Assembly (NCBI GenBank): GCA_963530615.1
Contig: CAUSDX010000020.1
Location: forward strand, 1 to 14,366
From: JABCPE02 sp963530615
GTDB taxonomy: Bacteria; Bacteroidota; Bacteroidia; Flavobacteriales; Weeksellaceae
Direction: 5' to 3'
Length of the DNA: 14,366 nt
The notes under the pieces were generated by a model that saw only the letters and a list, made by a program, of their open reading frames with translations, did not search any database and was not told where the DNA came from. Of this stretch, positions 13,943-14,366 are shown in pieces. The position numbers were made by a program, and so were the translations under genes. The stretch's first letter is position 1. Each line of letters starts with the position of its first letter.

Positions 13943-14366
13943 ATGAAAAATATCATTTTAACTTTTTTATCACTCACTTTGCTAAATTCTTGTAATAAAG
14001 AAATCAAATCTCAAAAAGGAGCAATAGATGTAATTTCTAATATCTATGTAGATGTTTCTAAAAATTTGGAAAATACTCAAAGTTTTCTTATTTCAAGACT
14101 TAATTATTCTAATGATACGATTATAGAATTAGTTCCAGACCCTAACAATTCTGTTATTACCAAAGAGATAAATTTTATAAAAGATACCGTATTTTATTCA
14201 TTAGGAGAACCAGCTCAAATAAAAACAATTTCGGAAGTGGTAACTGCCCAAAAGCCACGCTCAGTGTATTCTATGAAAGATATAGGAGCTGTTTTTACCA
14301 AAGACAAAATTCCTAATTATTATCACAGAAGGGATTTGAAAGACACCATTTTATTCAACAAAACTT
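13943..14366 (+). CDS. lipoprotein of unknown function (partial at right edge)
   Basis: 141 codons are visible and the frame is open to the window end. The N-terminus is a lipoprotein signal: M-K-N-I-I, a hydrophobic core L-T-F-L-S-L-T-L-L, then lipobox L-N-S-C with the lipidated cysteine at position 17 and N-K-E after it. The mature part is mixed strand and helix with several D/N-rich turns (E-L-V-P-D-P-N-N-S-V), with no domain I recognise. The ATG follows a hairpin terminator by 17 bases, so it may have its own weak promoter or depend on readthrough. Bacteroidota conjugative elements often carry lipoproteins tied to surface exclusion or mating-pair contact; that is only a contextual suggestion here. 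Confidence 0.8.
   Translation, partial: MKNIILTFLSLTLLNSCNKEIKSQKGAIDVISNIYVDVSKNLENTQSFLISRLNYSNDTIIELVPDPNNSVITKEINFIKDTVFYSLGEPAQIKTISEVVTAQKPRSVYSMKDIGAVFTKDKIPNYYHRRDLKDTILFNKT

Overview
This AT-rich window (roughly one third G+C by eye) looks like part of an integrative and conjugative element, or a conjugative plasmid, of a Bacteroidota bacterium. It is most likely from the class Flavobacteriia (Elizabethkingia/Chryseobacterium/Riemerella-like). The grounds are the Bacteroidota-type transfer gene order traJ-traK-traL-traM-traN followed by a MobC/TraG-type coupling protein, signal peptides that mostly end in A-Q or G-Q, weak Shine-Dalgarno sequences, and ATG starts close to or overlapping the preceding stop. 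No relaxase, VirB4-type ATPase, integrase or attachment site is visible, so only an internal part of the element is present.

Layout. (1) Positions 1-9425, plus strand: one tightly packed transfer operon entering from the left. It holds the 3' end of an unrecognised gene, then four consecutive exported proteins, then TraJ (VirB6-like), TraK (VirB8-like), TraL, TraM (VirB10-like), TraN (VirB9-like) and the VirD4-class coupling ATPase. The first three exported proteins are diverged copies of one helical fold, and all four share a C-terminal D-x-x-I-V-x-x-I signature. They occupy the place of TraI in the Bacteroides tra operon. The operon ends at a strong bidirectional hairpin terminator (9461-9500). 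(2) Positions 9426-9900: a short minus-strand gene that appears frameshifted, then a tandem 10-bp repeat (9801-9838) in the divergent intergenic region. (3) Positions 9901-13895, plus strand: a second operon with an exported M23 (LytM) metallopeptidase, an overlapping gene of unknown function, and a large gene of about 815 codons. That gene is broken twice: by one extra base in an A9 run (11651-11659) and by an in-frame amber codon (12690-12692). The operon ends in a second hairpin terminator (13900-13925). (4) 13943 to the right edge: the 5' part of a lipoprotein gene.

How the genes fit together (family knowledge plus inference): TraJ, K, L, M and N would build the inner-membrane to outer-membrane channel, the coupling protein would feed DNA into it, and the exported TraI-position proteins would be periplasmic accessory parts. 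The M23 peptidase could open peptidoglycan locally. The most unusual points are the triplicated TraI-position family, the doubly interrupted 815-codon gene with a stop-restart arrangement, the 10-bp tandem repeat between divergent genes, and an internal linker duplication whose core 14 codons differ only at synonymous positions.
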